The notes under the pieces were generated by a model. It did not search any database. It saw only the letters and a list, made by a program, of their open reading frames with translations, and was not told the origin of the DNA. A stretch of DNA of 64,000 nucleotides from Anaerolineales bacterium (GTDB lineage Bacteria > Chloroflexota > Anaerolineae > Anaerolineales > UBA11579), in assembly GCA_019637755.1 (NCBI GenBank), contig JAHBVC010000001.1:1020480-1084479 (forward strand), written 5' to 3'. The stretch's first letter is position 1, and every line of letters begins with the position of its first letter. Positions 19,511 to 29,465 of the stretch are shown piece by piece. The translations under genes and the position numbers were made by a program.

Positions 19511-20959
19511 TTAGAAGATTCTCAGCAACGCCTGGGTGGCCCAGGCTACCAGCGGCTCAGAGAAGATGAACAAGCCCACCGTAGCCAGTGCGCTCACCCC
19601 GGCGGTGAGGTTGAGCCAACGCTCGCTGTGCACCTCTGGCTCGCCATCCTGCATGAACATCACTACGATCAGGCGCAAGTAGTAATAGGCCGAGATCAAC
19701 GAAGCCAGCGCACCCACGATCGCCAGCCACACGTAACCACCCTCGAGCACGGCGCGGAATAAATAGAATTTGCCCGCGAAGCCCAAGGTGGGCGGCACGC
19801 CGGTGAACGAGAGCATGAAGATCATCATCGCCACGGCCAGCGCCGGGCTACGGCGAAACAGGCCGGCATAATCACTGAACTCCAAGCCGCGGCCGAGGCT
19901 TTTCTCTACCGCCATCACCACCGCCCACGAGCCGAAACTGGCGAAGGTGAAGGCCAGCAGGTAAAACAAGGCCGAGGAAACTACATCAAAGCGCGCCGCA
20001 TCGTTGCCATAGGCCACCACGGCCATCAAGATAAAGCCGGCATGCGAGATGCTGGAGTAGGCCAGCATGCGCTTCACATTATTTTGTTTGATCGCCAGCA
20101 GGTTGCCCACCAACAAAGTGGCCGTGCACATCACATACAGCACCGGGGTGATCTGCTCGCTGATCGAGGGGAACGCCACGACAAAGATGCGCAGCAGCGC
20201 CGCGAACCCGGCGGCTTTGGCACCCACCGCCATAAACGCCGTCACCGAGGTGGGCGCGCCGTCGTACACATCCGGCGTCCACATATGGAAGGGTACCGCC
20301 GCTACTTTGAAGCCCAGCCCGACCAGGATCAAGCCCGCGCCGAGCACCAGATAGATCGGGTAGGCCAGCCCGGCCGCCACCGCGGCCACAATGCCGCTCA
20401 TCAGCGTGGTGCCGGTGGCACCATACACCAGGGCAATGCCATACACCAGAAAACCGCTGGCGAACGCGCCCAGCAGGAAGTATTTCAAACCGGCTTCTTC
20501 CGAACGGCTGTCTGGCCGTGCGATCGCCGCCAACACATACAACGGGATGGACAGCAACTCCAGCCCAAGAAACACAATGATCAGATCCGCGGCAGAAGCC
20601 ATCAGCATCATGCCGCTGATCGAGAACAGCATCAGCACATAGTATTCAGGCTTGGCGATCTGCATGCGTTGAATGTAGCCGTAAGAGAGCGCCACACTCA
20701 GCACGCCGCCCAGGATCAATACCAGATTGATGAAGATGGAGAAGCCATCCGTGACGAACATGCCCCCAAACGCATCGGCCTGCAGGCCCATCTGGCTCAC
20801 CAGCAGGTACTCCGTCAGCAGCAGGCCGGCCAGCGAGAGCGCCGGCAGCAGCCCAGGGCGCCGGCCGGCGAACACCGCCACCAGCAGCAATACGCAGGCC
20901 CACACCACCAGAAAGACGATGGGCAGCGCAGTAATCAGGTCAGCAGATGAGAAGCTCAT
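19511..20959 (-). CDS. nuoN: NADH-quinone oxidoreductase subunit N
   Basis: 482 residues, an antiporter-like membrane subunit of complex I with about 14 helices. A conserved Glu lies in L-G-L-E-L-L-S-I-P, and Lys residues in the F-K-V-A-A-V-P-F-H-M-W-T-P-D segment belong to the proton path. N-N-V-K-R-M-L-A-Y-S-S-I-S-H-A-G is the family signature. Last gene of the nuo operon, six bases after nuoM. I see no terminator in the short gap behind it. Confidence 0.96.
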   Translation of the reverse strand: MSFSSADLITALPIVFLVVWACVLLLVAVFAGRRPGLLPALSLAGLLLTEYLLVSQMGLQADAFGGMFVTDGFSIFINLVLILGGVLSVALSYGYIQRMQIAKPEYYVLMLFSISGMMLMASAADLIIVFLGLELLSIPLYVLAAIARPDSRSEEAGLKYFLLGAFASGFLVYGIALVYGATGTTLMSGIVAAVAAGLAYPIYLVLGAGLILVGLGFKVAAVPFHMWTPDVYDGAPTSVTAFMAVGAKAAGFAALLRIFVVAFPSISEQITPVLYVMCTATLLVGNLLAIKQNNVKRMLAYSSISHAGFILMAVVAYGNDAARFDVVSSALFYLLAFTFASFGSWAVVMAVEKSLGRGLEFSDYAGLFRRSPALAVAMMIFMLSFTGVPPTLGFAGKFYLFRAVLEGGYVWLAIVGALASLISAYYYLRLIVVMFMQDGEPEVHSERWLNLTAGVSALATVGLFIFSEPLVAWATQALLRIF

Positions 20960-20965
20960 AGGTCC

Positions 20966-22474
20966 TTAGTGGATTGCCGCGGTCTGGAACAAAGTCACCA
21001 GTTGTTCCACCGCCGGGTGCATCAGGGCAAAGAAGGGCTTGGGATACAAGCCGATCCAGAAGATCACAATCAACAGCGGGATCATCACCGCCAGTTCACG
21101 CCAGCTCAAATCTTTGAGGGCTTCGTTGGCTTTCACCGTCACCGGCCCCAGGAACATCTTGTTGAACATGTAGAGGATATAGACCGCCGCCAGGATCACG
21201 CCCAGCGCCGCAAATACCGTAAACCAGATCGAGCCCAGCGCGCCGCCTTCGCCAGCGCCCCAGGCGCCCAGCAGAATGGTGAACTCACCCACGAAGCCGT
21301 TCAGGCCAGGCAGGCCCATCGAGGAGAGCGAGACGATCAGCGCCAACACCGCATACACCGGCATCACCTTCCACAGACCGCCAAACTCGCTGAATTCACG
21401 CGTGTGGCGGCGCTCGTAGATGAACCCGACGATCAAGAACAACGCACCGGTGCTGATACCGTGGTTGATCATCTGCAAAATAGCGCCTTCAATACCCTGA
21501 GCGTTCAGGGCAAACAAGCCCAGCATCACAAAACCCAAGTGGCTGATCGAAGAATACGCCACCAGCTTCTTCACATCCTTCTGGGAGTACGACACGATCG
21601 CGCCGTACACAATGCCGATCACCGCCAGCGTGGCCATTGCCGGGGCCAGCTCGATCGACGCCTGCGGGAAGAGCGGCAGGTTGAAGCGCAGGAAGCCATA
21701 GGTACCCATCTTGAGCAGTACGCCGGCCAGGATCACCGAGCCAGCGGTGGGCGCCTGCACGTGAGCATCAGGCAGCCAAGAGTGCAGCGGCCACATCGGC
21801 ACCTTGATCGCAAAGGCGGCGGCGAACGCCAGGAACAGCCAGAACTGCGCCTCCGCCGGAATGCCGCCCATGGCGATCAGATCCGGCAAATGGAAGGTGC
21901 CCTGGTTGATGCCCAGCCACAAAATCGCCAGCAACATCAGGATCGAACCTGCCATCGTATAGAGGAAGAACTTGATGGCAGCGTACATGCGCTGGGCACC
22001 ACCCCAGATACCGATGAGGAAGTACATCGGCACCAGCGTGAATTCCCAGAAGATATAGAAGAGGAACAGATCCTGCGCCAGGAACACACCCAGCATGCCC
22101 AGCTCGAGCAGCAGGAAGAAGACCATGAAGTCGCGCACGCGCTCTTCGACCGCATTCCAGGTGGAAAGAATGGCGATCGGCGACAGGAAGGTGGTCAACA
22201 ACACCAGCAGAATGCTGAGGCCGTCAATCCCCATGGCGTATTTGATCGTCCAGCCTGCAGCCTGGATCCAGTTGTAGGCAAAGTCAAGCTGCAAGCCAGC
22301 TTCCTCGGCACGGAACAAGCTCAATACCCACAGCGAGATACCGAAGGTGAGCAATGAGGTGACCAACGCCACCCAGCGGCTGGCATTCTTCTGTTCACGC
22401 AAGAACAAAAGAACGAGTACGCCAACAAGTGGGAAAAACGTCAGCACATTCAGGGGTTGTAAAAGAAATTCCAT
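20966..22474 (-). CDS. nuoM: NADH-quinone oxidoreductase subunit M
   Basis: 502 residues, antiporter-like proton-pumping subunit. Visible are the conserved Glu region (F-Y-I-F-W-E-F-T-L-V-P), K-V-P-M-W-P-L-H-S-W-L-P-D-A-H and the D-V-K-K-L-V-A-Y-S-S-I-S-H-L-G signature. Ten bases separate it from nuoL. Length and motifs are normal. Confidence 0.97.
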   Translation of the reverse strand: MEFLLQPLNVLTFFPLVGVLVLLFLREQKNASRWVALVTSLLTFGISLWVLSLFRAEEAGLQLDFAYNWIQAAGWTIKYAMGIDGLSILLVLLTTFLSPIAILSTWNAVEERVRDFMVFFLLLELGMLGVFLAQDLFLFYIFWEFTLVPMYFLIGIWGGAQRMYAAIKFFLYTMAGSILMLLAILWLGINQGTFHLPDLIAMGGIPAEAQFWLFLAFAAAFAIKVPMWPLHSWLPDAHVQAPTAGSVILAGVLLKMGTYGFLRFNLPLFPQASIELAPAMATLAVIGIVYGAIVSYSQKDVKKLVAYSSISHLGFVMLGLFALNAQGIEGAILQMINHGISTGALFLIVGFIYERRHTREFSEFGGLWKVMPVYAVLALIVSLSSMGLPGLNGFVGEFTILLGAWGAGEGGALGSIWFTVFAALGVILAAVYILYMFNKMFLGPVTVKANEALKDLSWRELAVMIPLLIVIFWIGLYPKPFFALMHPAVEQLVTLFQTAAIH

Positions 22475-22484
22475 TATTTCGTCC

Positions 22485-24566
22485 TCAGCTCGAAAAGACC
22501 AGGTATCCGATCATCAACACAACACCGAAAAAGACCATCAGGGCATAGTTGCGCACAAAACCGCTCTGCACGCTGCTCAACACCCGGCTGAGCCCATTGG
22601 CCAACGCGGCCAAGGCTCGCGAGATGCCATCCACCACGCCCAGGTCCACCGGCTCCGCCAGGAAGCGTGCAAAGCCGCGGAAGCCGCGCGCGATCAAGCT
22701 ATCGTGCACCCAATCGTGCCAGAAGCGCCAATCCACCACATCCGCCAGGAAGGCGGCCAGGCGCCGGTAGGGCTGGATGATGGCAGCATCGTACAGCTCA
22801 TCCACCCACCACTTGCGCTCCATGCCGGTGAACACAAATCCCAGGCGCCGCTTCAGCGGGTCGGCTTCGCCAGCCGCCAAGGGCTTGCGCCCATACAGCC
22901 GCCACGAAAGATAGATGGCCGCCAGCGCCAATACGGTGGAGAAGGTTGCCACCCCGAAGTTGAAGCTGGTGGGATGAGCGAACTCATGCCCCAGGGTGTG
23001 TTCCAGCCAGTGGGTCAGCGGGTGCAGCACGGGCATATTGATCAGCCCGCCCAGAATAGAAAGGGCCGCCAGAATGCCCAGCGGGATCAGCATGGTCAGC
23101 GGGCTTTCAACCGCTTCCTTGGCGGCCTTGGTGCGTGCCTCGCCAAAGAACACCAGCCAGATCTGGCGCCCCATGTAGAACGCGGTCAGGAAGGCAGCCG
23201 CGGTCAGCAACACCCATACGGGCAGATTGGCATGCAATGCGTCCGTCAAAATTTCATCTTTGGAGAAGAAACCCGCCAACGGCGGCAGGCCGGCCAAGGC
23301 CAGCGCGCCGATGAGGTACACGCGGTAGGTGGCCGGGATCTGCTTGCGCAGCCCGCCCATGTTGCGCATATCTTGCGGGTCAAAGGGCGCATGATGATCA
23401 TCGTGATGCTCATCATGGTGTTCGTCGTGATGCCCATCCAAGGGATGGTGAGCACGTTCCACTGCCAGGATCACTGAGCCCGAGCCCAGGAACAACAGCG
23501 CCTTGAAGAAGGCATGCGTGATCAGATGGAACATGCCCGCCACATACGCGCCCATGCCGACCGCCGCCACCATAAAGCCCAGTTGGCTAATGGTGGAGTA
23601 CGCCAGCACTTTCTTGATGTCGTACTGGCCCACCGCGATCGTCGCGGCGAAGAACGCAGTGATGCCCCCCACGATCGCCACCACGTTACCGGCATCCGGC
23701 ACGGCAGCAAACAGCGGCGCCGAGCGCGTCACCAGATATACGCCGGCCGTCACCATCGTGGCGGCATGGATCAGCGCCGATACCGGCGTGGGGCCGGCCA
23801 TCGCGTCCGGCAGCCAGATGTACAGCGGCAGTTGCGCCGATTTACCGGTGACACCGATCAGCATGCACAAGGTGATCGCCATGATGATGCGCGGATCGAC
23901 GCTGGCGGCCTGCGGCAGCACCTGGTCAAAGGTCAGCGAGCCAAACGCCCAAAAGGTCAGGAACATGGCCAGCAAGAAGCCGAAATCGCCGACGCGGTTG
24001 GCCACAAACGCCTTCTTGGCCGCTTGCGAGTTCAAAATGCCCTTGTTGCCATCCGGGTTGCGCGCATACCAGAACCCGATCAGCAGGTAAGAGCACAAAC
24101 CTACGCCCTCCCAGCCGACGAAGAGCATCAGGTAGCTATTGCCGCTCACCAGGATCATCATGGCGGCAATGAAGAGGTTCAAATACACGAAGAAGCGGTT
24201 GAAGCTTCCCGGGTCTTCTTTGTAACGCACGTCATAGTGCATATAGCCGGCGGCGTAGATATGGATCAGCGTGCCTACGCCGGAGACCACCAGCATCATC
24301 GTCACCGAAAGTGAATCGACGTTGAAGGCCCACGGGATCTGCAGGCTGCCGATGCTGATCCAATCCGCCAACGGCACGACCTGCCCGTGCGGGTGGGCCT
24401 GCAAGCTAAGGAACTGCAGCACCGCCACGCCGAACGCTGCCAGCACCGCCAGCGTGCCAACCACGGAGCTGAAGCGCTCCCCCAACCGGCGGCCAAAGGC
24501 CAGATTGATCACCAGGCCGATCAGCGGGAAAAAAACAATCCAGGGGACGAGTGCGAAGGCATCCAT
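22485..24566 (-). CDS. nuoL: NADH-quinone oxidoreductase subunit L
   Basis: 693 residues. The largest antiporter-like subunit, with the extra C-terminal part that forms the lateral helix along the membrane arm. Motifs include W-E-G-V-G-L-C-S-Y, the L-Y-I-W-L-P-D-A-M-A-G-P-T-P-V-S-A-L-I-H segment and D-I-K-K-V-L-A-Y-S-T-I-S-Q-L-G. Residues 373-392 form a loop with about ten His mixed with Asp and Glu, absent from the NuoL I know from E. coli. The rest is ordinary. Confidence 0.97.
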   Translation of the reverse strand: MDAFALVPWIVFFPLIGLVINLAFGRRLGERFSSVVGTLAVLAAFGVAVLQFLSLQAHPHGQVVPLADWISIGSLQIPWAFNVDSLSVTMMLVVSGVGTLIHIYAAGYMHYDVRYKEDPGSFNRFFVYLNLFIAAMMILVSGNSYLMLFVGWEGVGLCSYLLIGFWYARNPDGNKGILNSQAAKKAFVANRVGDFGFLLAMFLTFWAFGSLTFDQVLPQAASVDPRIIMAITLCMLIGVTGKSAQLPLYIWLPDAMAGPTPVSALIHAATMVTAGVYLVTRSAPLFAAVPDAGNVVAIVGGITAFFAATIAVGQYDIKKVLAYSTISQLGFMVAAVGMGAYVAGMFHLITHAFFKALLFLGSGSVILAVERAHHPLDGHHDEHHDEHHDDHHAPFDPQDMRNMGGLRKQIPATYRVYLIGALALAGLPPLAGFFSKDEILTDALHANLPVWVLLTAAAFLTAFYMGRQIWLVFFGEARTKAAKEAVESPLTMLIPLGILAALSILGGLINMPVLHPLTHWLEHTLGHEFAHPTSFNFGVATFSTVLALAAIYLSWRLYGRKPLAAGEADPLKRRLGFVFTGMERKWWVDELYDAAIIQPYRRLAAFLADVVDWRFWHDWVHDSLIARGFRGFARFLAEPVDLGVVDGISRALAALANGLSRVLSSVQSGFVRNYALMVFFGVVLMIGYLVFSS
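23389..23450 (-). repeat. His-Asp-Glu rich repeat inside nuoL
   Basis: Short tandem codons give H-H-D-E-H-H-D-E-H-H-D-D-H-H in NuoL. The loop lies between membrane helices and before the Q-D-M-R-N-M-G-G-L-R segment. It may bind metal or simply be a low-complexity insertion. Confidence 0.75.
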
Positions 24567-24567
24567 A

Positions 24568-24870
24568 TTAGCCCTTGAGGTTACTCATTTCATCAATATC
24601 GATACTCTGGCGATTGCGGAAGATGATCACGATCAAGGCCAGGCCCACCGCCACCTCGGCGGCCGCCACGGCGATCACGAAGAACACGATCACCTGGCCA
24701 CTGATCGCCTCGTTGGCGCGCGCAAAGGCCACAAACAGCAAATTGGCCGCATTCAACATCAATTCGATCGACATGAACACAATGATGGCATTACGGCGGA
24801 TCAACACACCCAACGCGCCCAGCGAAAACAAAATGGCCGAAAGGGCAAAGTAATACGAGATCGGGATCAT
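24568..24870 (-). CDS. nuoK: NADH-quinone oxidoreductase subunit K
   Basis: 100 residues, three membrane helices. Conserved Glu residues lie in [10 protein letters not shown] and in the second-third helix region ([10 protein letters not shown]). They belong to the proton channel near the quinone site. The start overlaps nuoJ by four bases (ATGA). Confidence 0.97.
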   Translation of the reverse strand: MIPISYYFALSAILFSLGALGVLIRRNAIIVFMSIELMLNAANLLFVAFARANEAISGQVIVFFVIAVAAAEVAVGLALIVIIFRNRQSIDIDEMSNLKG

Positions 24871-25391
24871 TCCTGGCCACCTGCACGCTTTTTGTCTTCT
24901 TTGACCAATACAATCGCACCCACCATCGCTGCCAGCAGCAGGATCGAGGTGACTTCAAACGGCAGCAGGTACTCACTAAACAGCAGCATGCCGATGGCCT
25001 GCGGGTTGCCGTAGTCCGAGGCGGCCGGCTGCAGCACCGTCAGCAGGTCACTCCGCGTAAAGATCAAATAGGCGCTTTCGGCCAGCAACACCAGCGTCAG
25101 CAGCATCGCCAGCGGGCGCTGCCAGCCGCGGCGCGCGGCATGCTGGATATGCTCGGCGCCCAGCAGCATGATCACAAACAAGAACAGCACCATGATCGCG
25201 CCGGCATACACGGTCACCTGCGCCATGGCAATGAACGGCGCCCCCAGCAGCAGGAAGAACACCGCCACCGTGGCAAAGTTCAAGATCAGGAACAACGCCG
25301 AATACACTGCGTTGCGGCTGAACAACATGCCCAGCGCCGCGCCAATCGCCACGGCAGCCAGAACAAAGAAGAGAATTAGTTCACCATTCAT
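24867..25391 (-). CDS. nuoJ: NADH-quinone oxidoreductase subunit J
   Basis: 174 residues, five membrane helices. The pattern [16 protein letters not shown] in the third helix is the family signature and includes the pi-bulge helix that couples quinone reduction to proton transfer. 15 bases after nuoI, overlapping nuoK. Confidence 0.96.
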   Translation of the reverse strand: MNGELILFFVLAAVAIGAALGMLFSRNAVYSALFLILNFATVAVFFLLLGAPFIAMAQVTVYAGAIMVLFLFVIMLLGAEHIQHAARRGWQRPLAMLLTLVLLAESAYLIFTRSDLLTVLQPAASDYGNPQAIGMLLFSEYLLPFEVTSILLLAAMVGAIVLVKEDKKRAGGQE

Positions 25392-25406
25392 GTCAGCACT
25401 CGTTCA

Positions 25407-25916
25407 TTATTCCGGGTTCTTCATCACCGGGATCGAGCGGTTGAAGGTGCCCGGCTCCACTTGCTGCGGGGTCGGCTGGCCGCCCGGCGGCACCGGCACC
25501 AGTAGCTTCTCGCGGGTGTAGATCGATTGCGAGCGATCGGTAAAGGTCAACTCGTAGTTGTCGCCCAGCACGATGGCCTGCGTCGGGCAGGCATCTTCGC
25601 AATAGCCGCAGAAGATGCAGCGCAGCATATTGATCTCATAGGTGCTGGCATAACGCTCACCGGGCGAGAAGCGCTGCGCGTCGGTATTCTCGGAAGCCTC
25701 AACAAAGATGGCATCCGCCGGGCAGGCTGCCGCGCACAGGGCGCAGCCAATGCAGCGCTCCAGGCCGTTCTCATAGCGGCGCAGTTCGTGGCGCCCTTTG
25801 AAACGCGTGCGTACCGGGCGCTTTTGTTCGGGGTATTGGTAGGTCTGGCGGCGCTTAAAGATCTGCTTGCCGGTCAGCCACATACCCCTGGCAATTTCGA
25901 AAATTCCTCTCAGCAT
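25407..25916 (-). CDS. nuoI: NADH-quinone oxidoreductase subunit I (ferredoxin-like)
   Basis: 169 residues from the ATG at 25916, one base after the nuoH stop. Two 4Fe-4S motifs are visible: C-I-G-C-A-L-C-A-A-A-C-P and C-I-F-C-G-Y-C-E-D-A-C-P. These carry clusters N6a and N6b, which pass electrons to NuoB. The N-terminal amphipathic part (F-E-I-A-R-G-M-W-L-T-G-K) lies on the membrane. A longer frame to 25937 would overlap nuoH and has no family support. Confidence 0.97.
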   Translation of the reverse strand: MLRGIFEIARGMWLTGKQIFKRRQTYQYPEQKRPVRTRFKGRHELRRYENGLERCIGCALCAAACPADAIFVEASENTDAQRFSPGERYASTYEINMLRCIFCGYCEDACPTQAIVLGDNYELTFTDRSQSIYTREKLLVPVPPGGQPTPQQVEPGTFNRSIPVMKNPE

Positions 25917-25917
25917 C

Positions 25918-26928
25918 TTACAGTCCCAACGCCACAATCACCACAGCGGTGATGAGCACATTAAACAAGGCGAGCGGTAACAGAACCTTCCAGCCAAAGG
26001 CCATCAGGCGGTCATAACGCAAACGTGGGAAGGTGGCACGGATCCAGATCATCACGCCCAGGCTTGCCACGATCTTCAAGAAGAAATACAGCGGCCCCAA
26101 CACCGGCAACTGATCGACGAACGGGCCGCGGTAGCCGCCCAGGAACAAGCTGGCGAAGATGCCGCTCACCGCGGCCATCTTGATGTACTCGCCCATGAAG
26201 AACAGCGAGAATTTCATCCCCGAGTATTCCGTGTGGTAGCCGGCGGTCAGCTCTTGTTCCGCTTCAGGCATGTCGAAGGGCGCCCGGTTGACTTCGGCCA
26301 ACATGGCGATGTAGAAGATGATCGCGCCCAGCGGCTGATAGATGATGAACCACACATTGCGCTGCGCATCGATGATATCGGTCAGGCTCATCGAACCGGC
26401 GATCAGGATCGGGCCAATGAAAGCCAGGCCCAGCGCCAGTTCGTAGCTCAACATCTGCGCCGAGGAGCGCAAGCCACCCAGCATCGAGTATTTGTTGTTC
26501 GAGGCCCAGCCGGCCAGCACAATGCCGTACACCGAGATCGAGGCCACCGAAAGAATGTACAGCACGGCCACATTGATATCGGCAATGTGCAGCGGCACCA
26601 TGCGGCCAAAGAAGTTGATCACATCGCCCCACGGCACCACCGCCATGATCACCAGGGCGGGCACCACAGTGAGGATCGGGGCCAACACAAAGACAAACTT
26701 ATACGCTTCCGCCGGGGTGAACTCTTCCTTGAAGATGAGCTTTACACCATCGGCGGCCGGTTGCAGCCAGCCGCCCGGGCCGGCGCGGTTGGGACCAATG
26801 CGCAACTGGATCAGCGCGGCCAGCTTGCGTTCATAGAACGTGGTGTAGGCAAAGCCGGTAAGCAGGATGAATACGAGCACTATGCTCTTGATCACCCATT
26901 CCAGCACCAGCGCCCAATCAACAACCAT
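25918..26928 (-). CDS. nuoH: NADH-quinone oxidoreductase subunit H
   Basis: 336 residues, eight membrane helices. Motifs are R-I-G-P-N-R-A-G-P-G-G (quinone chamber), W-A-S-N-N-K-Y and the E-V-N-R-A-P-F-D-M-P-E-A-E-Q-E-L segment of the E-channel. Spacing to nuoG and nuoI is one base each. Confidence 0.98.
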   Translation of the reverse strand: MVVDWALVLEWVIKSIVLVFILLTGFAYTTFYERKLAALIQLRIGPNRAGPGGWLQPAADGVKLIFKEEFTPAEAYKFVFVLAPILTVVPALVIMAVVPWGDVINFFGRMVPLHIADINVAVLYILSVASISVYGIVLAGWASNNKYSMLGGLRSSAQMLSYELALGLAFIGPILIAGSMSLTDIIDAQRNVWFIIYQPLGAIIFYIAMLAEVNRAPFDMPEAEQELTAGYHTEYSGMKFSLFFMGEYIKMAAVSGIFASLFLGGYRGPFVDQLPVLGPLYFFLKIVASLGVMIWIRATFPRLRYDRLMAFGWKVLLPLALFNVLITAVVIVALGL

Positions 26929-26929
26929 C

Positions 26930-29464
26930 TCAGGCCTCCACTTTCAGTGCATACGGGCCGCTGATCGGCAAGCCCAGGCTGCGTGGAATGAGCACCGTGC
27001 CGCGCGGCAGGCTGTTGTCTACATAGGCCGTCACTGCCGCCTGCACGCCGTTCACCGTCACCTTGGTGGCCTGGCCGTGCTCGAGGCCCAGCGCCTCGGC
27101 ATCCTCGGGGTTCAGGGTCACCTGCGCCGGCTGCAAGCGATTGTGCAGCAGGGTGGATTTCGAGATCATGTTGCCGTGGTCATACAGCTTGGTTACCGGC
27201 ACGGCCAGCAAGCCATCCGCGCGGGCGCGTTCGAAGGGTTGTGCAAACGAGAGCACTGGCGTTTCGCCGCGCTCGGCCGCCGTGGGCACCTGCACGCCCA
27301 GGCCGCTCTTGTTGTCGTAGGTGGTGCCACCGTAGTACACATCGGCACGGCCAATGATCGGCCACTGCTCGGTGACTTCGGCCAATTGCTGCATGCTCAA
27401 CCCGGCGTAGGCCGCATAGCCCTGCGCCACCTGGGCGAACACGCGCCCGGCGCTCACGGCTTCCAGACTGCTGCCCAGCAACTGGGCCAACTGGGCCGCG
27501 ATGGTGAAGTCAGCCCGCGTGCCCTCGACGGCAGGCACCGCCGGGTAGGCGCGCTGGACGCGGCGCTCACCCGAGGTGTAGGTAGCCTCACGTTCGGTAA
27601 AGGCCTGGGCCGGCAGCACTACATCGGCGGCTTGCGTCGTCTTCGTGGCGGCCAGTTCCTGCACCACCACGAACTTGGCGCTCTCCACGGCGGCGGCCAG
27701 TTGCGGGTCATCGCCGCTCGGGTCCACCCCCACCAGATACAGCACTTCGGCATCCTTCATCAGCGCCGCCAGATCGCCGCTCGGGCGCAAGCCCTGTTCC
27801 CAGGCGCCCTGCAGGTTGCCCTTCTCCCACACCGCCACCAGGCCATTGTTGGGCTTGCCCACATGGCCGGTAGCGATCAGCAGATTGGCAGCCGCGGCGG
27901 CCAGCGATTCGGAGGCAGCCAGATCGGTGCCTTCGCTGCCGTAGAAGACCACCAGGTTTTGCGCTTCAGCAATATCCTTGGCGGCGGCCTTAATTTCTTC
28001 CTGGGTCATCAAGCGCTTGACCGTTTCGGTTTGCTCGGGGCGCTTGGCGGAGATGCTGTCGATCAAGGCGTGCACCGCCGCGGCTTCTTCGCCGTAGCTG
28101 TAGCGCACCACATGCGTGGCCTCGCGCTCCAGCTTGGTGCGGCGCGGGGTAGCGACGATCAGCGTAGCGCCGCGCTCGGCGGCCTGCTTGATGCGTAGCC
28201 ACCACACCGGCGCCTCTTCTTCGAGGTCGCTGGCCACCACCAGGATCACACTGCCCTTGCCCAGCGCAGACAGGTTGCTGCCCTGGCCCAAACCAACCTG
28301 GCTCACCAGGTCGCCGCCGGCCATGTGGCTGTACAGCGCGATCTGGCCCTTGGCTGCCTCGGTGAAGGCCTTGAGGTTGAAGTAGTCTTCGTTGCTCAAG
28401 CCACCACTCACCACGGTGGTGAGCTTGCCGCCGGCTTTCTTGACCTTGTCGGCGACGGCCGCCAAGGCCTCATCCCAACTGGCCGCTTCCATTTGATTGT
28501 TCTTGCGTAGCAGCGGCTGCGTCAGGCGGTTGGCCGCTTCCGTATATTGGTAGACAAAGCGGCCCTTATCGCACAGCCAGATCTCATTCACCATTTCGTT
28601 CTGGCGCGGCATCACGCGCTTGACCACCGGCTTGCCGCCGGCCTTGGCCTCGCGGCGCGTGTTGAGCGTGGTGTTGCAGTTCACCGGACAGTGCGTGCAG
28701 ATCGAAGCCACCGGCTTGAGCTCCCACGGGCGGGCGCCAAAGCGGAAATCCGCCGTGGTCAGCGCACCCACCGGGCAAATGTCGGTGGTGTTGCCGGACC
28801 AGTACGAGTCGAAGCCCGGGTCCGAGAAAGTCACGATCTCCAGCTTGCGGCCGCGCTCGTTGAAGCCGATCACCGGGTCATCGGCGATCTCAGTCTGGAA
28901 GCGCGTGCAGCGCGCGCACTGGATGCAGCGCTCACGGTCGAGGTAGATCAAATCACCCAGCGGCACGTGCTTATCCAGGTGAATCTTTTCGTCATACAAG
29001 TAACGCGATTGGCCCGGCCCAAAGCGCATGGTCAGGTTCTGCAGCGGGCACTCACCACCCTTATCGCAAATCGGGCAATCCAGCGGGTGCGAAGTGAGCA
29101 AAAACTCCAGCACTTCGTTGCGCGCGTCTTTCACCTTCTCGGTGTAGCCGCGCACCACCATGCCCTCGCTCACCGGCACGGTGCAGCCGGTCTCGAGCTT
29201 GGGGCCAAACTGGATCTGCGGCAGGCCATCCTCGCCGATGGCGGGTTGGCCGGTGGCCCGATCGATCACCGGGCGGCCCACTTCCACCAGGCACATACGG
29301 CACATGCCCACCGGTTCCATCTTGGGGTGGTAGCAGAAGACAGGAATATCAATGCCGGCGCGCTTGGCGGCATCCACCACCAGAGTGCCCGGCGCTACGC
29401 TGATCTGCTGTTCATCAATGGTCAGCGTGACCAATTTTTGTTGGGTGGTATCGGCAACGGCCAT
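26930..29464 (-). CDS. nuoG: NADH-quinone oxidoreductase subunit G
   Basis: 844 residues. N-terminal 2Fe-2S domain (F-C-Y-H-P and G-M-C-R-M-C-L-V) carries N1b. Next come the His-Cys cluster segment (H-P-L-D-C-P-I-C-D-K-G-G-E-C) and two Cys motifs (C-I-Q-C-A-R-C and C-P-V-G-A). The large C-terminal part has a molybdopterin-oxidoreductase fold. The motif C-T-H-C-P-V-N-C plus a later Cys (I-W-L-C-D-K-G-R-F) is the N7 site, present in some bacteria only. Encoded between nuoF and nuoH. Confidence 0.97.
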   Translation of the reverse strand: MAVADTTQQKLVTLTIDEQQISVAPGTLVVDAAKRAGIDIPVFCYHPKMEPVGMCRMCLVEVGRPVIDRATGQPAIGEDGLPQIQFGPKLETGCTVPVSEGMVVRGYTEKVKDARNEVLEFLLTSHPLDCPICDKGGECPLQNLTMRFGPGQSRYLYDEKIHLDKHVPLGDLIYLDRERCIQCARCTRFQTEIADDPVIGFNERGRKLEIVTFSDPGFDSYWSGNTTDICPVGALTTADFRFGARPWELKPVASICTHCPVNCNTTLNTRREAKAGGKPVVKRVMPRQNEMVNEIWLCDKGRFVYQYTEAANRLTQPLLRKNNQMEAASWDEALAAVADKVKKAGGKLTTVVSGGLSNEDYFNLKAFTEAAKGQIALYSHMAGGDLVSQVGLGQGSNLSALGKGSVILVVASDLEEEAPVWWLRIKQAAERGATLIVATPRRTKLEREATHVVRYSYGEEAAAVHALIDSISAKRPEQTETVKRLMTQEEIKAAAKDIAEAQNLVVFYGSEGTDLAASESLAAAAANLLIATGHVGKPNNGLVAVWEKGNLQGAWEQGLRPSGDLAALMKDAEVLYLVGVDPSGDDPQLAAAVESAKFVVVQELAATKTTQAADVVLPAQAFTEREATYTSGERRVQRAYPAVPAVEGTRADFTIAAQLAQLLGSSLEAVSAGRVFAQVAQGYAAYAGLSMQQLAEVTEQWPIIGRADVYYGGTTYDNKSGLGVQVPTAAERGETPVLSFAQPFERARADGLLAVPVTKLYDHGNMISKSTLLHNRLQPAQVTLNPEDAEALGLEHGQATKVTVNGVQAAVTAYVDNSLPRGTVLIPRSLGLPISGPYALKVEA

Positions 29465-29465
29465 C

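Noticed and set aside
23389-23450. Short repeats in nuoL as a CRISPR or mobile-element repeat
   Set aside because: They are codon repeats for His, Asp and Glu in the correct NuoL frame.
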